NCBI GenBank assembly: GCA_023135215.1
Contig: JAGLTP010000563.1
Location: 1 to 5,725, forward strand
Direction of reading: 5' to 3'
DNA from: Candidatus Heimdallarchaeota archaeon
GTDB lineage: Archaea; Asgardarchaeota; Heimdallarchaeia; Heimdallarchaeales; Heimdallarchaeaceae
DNA: 5,725 nucleotides
The first letter of the stretch is position 1. Every line of letters starts with the position of its first letter. The translations under genes were made by a program, and so were the position numbers. Shown here piece after piece: positions 5,577 to 5,725 of this stretch. The notes under the pieces were generated by a model that saw only the letters and a program-made list of their open reading frames with translations, was not told the DNA's origin and ran no database searches.

Positions 5577-5580
5577 TTTT

Positions 5581-5725
5581 CTATCTCCACACTACTGTTA
5601 AAATATCTTGTACTAGACTTAATCCTAGCATTCTTTCCCATTCTCTTTTCATTATCGATGGTAATTTGTACGATACTATTTGTCTCAGACCCTCTTTGCC
5701 AAATAACTCTTCCAAATGTTCTATA
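5581..5725 (-). CDS. 3' end of an unrecognised gene upstream of the GTPase (partial)
   Basis: Only the last 47 codons are in the window, ending with TAG at 5581-5583. The visible peptide is helical and amphipathic (for example IEHLEELFGKEGLRQIV, then SIMKREWERMLGLSL), rich in Leu, with three closing residues VWR. A second frame is also open here and would end in a TGA overlapping the GTPase ATG. That frame contains no leucine in 50 codons, whereas this one has eight and uses the A-ending codons (AGA, GTA, TTA, ATA) seen in the first part of the GTPase gene, so I prefer this frame. The gap to the GTPase is 4 bases, so the two are surely one operon. Small GTPases are often cotranscribed with their regulators such as roadblock or longin proteins. 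The fragment is too short to say whether this is one. Confidence 0.6.
   Translation of the reverse strand, partial: IEHLEELFGKEGLRQIVSYKLPSIMKREWERMLGLSLVQDILTVVWR
5584..5588 (-). promoter_or_regulatory. Shine-Dalgarno GGAGA of the GTPase gene
   Basis: GGAGA on the transcribed strand lies within the last two sense codons (TGG AGA) of the upstream gene and 7 bases before the GTPase ATG. It supports both the GTPase start and translational coupling. Confidence 0.65.

Noticed and set aside
5573..5725. Second open frame upstream of the GTPase, ending in a TGA that overlaps the GTPase ATG
   Set aside because: The overlap of stop and start is tempting, but 50 codons without a single Leu and with many Ser, Lys and Arg do not look like protein. 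The alternative frame ending at 5581 has normal composition and the local codon style.

Overview
The window looks like a piece of an Asgard archaeal chromosome, possibly Heimdallarchaeia; the class is a weak inference. Four things point this way. There is a Rab-like small GTPase with all five G-motifs. There are genes for making and oxidising coenzyme F420. The base composition is AT-rich. Archaeal TATA boxes sit about 25 bases before several start codons, with T-tract terminators behind the genes. Every gene I can support lies on the minus strand, so transcription runs from the right end to the left end. No tRNA, rRNA, CRISPR or insertion sequence was seen.

Right end (4989-5725): the 3' end of an unrecognised gene is followed 4 bases later by a Rab-like GTPase, and the GTPase ribosome binding site lies inside the last codons of the upstream gene. 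The GTPase gene is a codon mosaic. Its first 79 codons are rich in A-ending codons (AGA, ATA, GCA, ACA), while the remaining codons use none of these.

Middle (3759-4925): a 388-residue protein joins four CBS domains to a C-terminal domain that reads like the ribosome hibernation factor HPF/RaiA. This suggests a nucleotide-sensing switch acting on ribosomes. It has its own TATA box placed for a leaderless message.

F420 pair (1821-3661): an FpoF/FrhB-like iron-sulfur flavoprotein that handles F420 is followed by cofE, which adds the glutamate tail to F420. The two are 35 bases apart, and a perfect 17-base palindrome lies directly before the cofE start.

Left part (1-1762): a 251-residue TPR-like helical repeat protein, an 83-residue two-helix membrane protein with a TTG start and a perfect Shine-Dalgarno, and the N-terminal 153 codons of a multi-helix membrane protein that runs off the left edge.

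Translation starts fall into two kinds. Genes with a TATA box about 25 bases upstream (CBS-HPF and frhB-like) lack a Shine-Dalgarno and are probably leaderless. The gene inside an operon (GTPase) and the one with a longer leader (two-helix protein) carry GGAGA or GGAGGT. The points most worth following up are the codon mosaic in the GTPase, the CBS-HPF fusion, the unknown partner upstream of the GTPase, and the palindrome at cofE.
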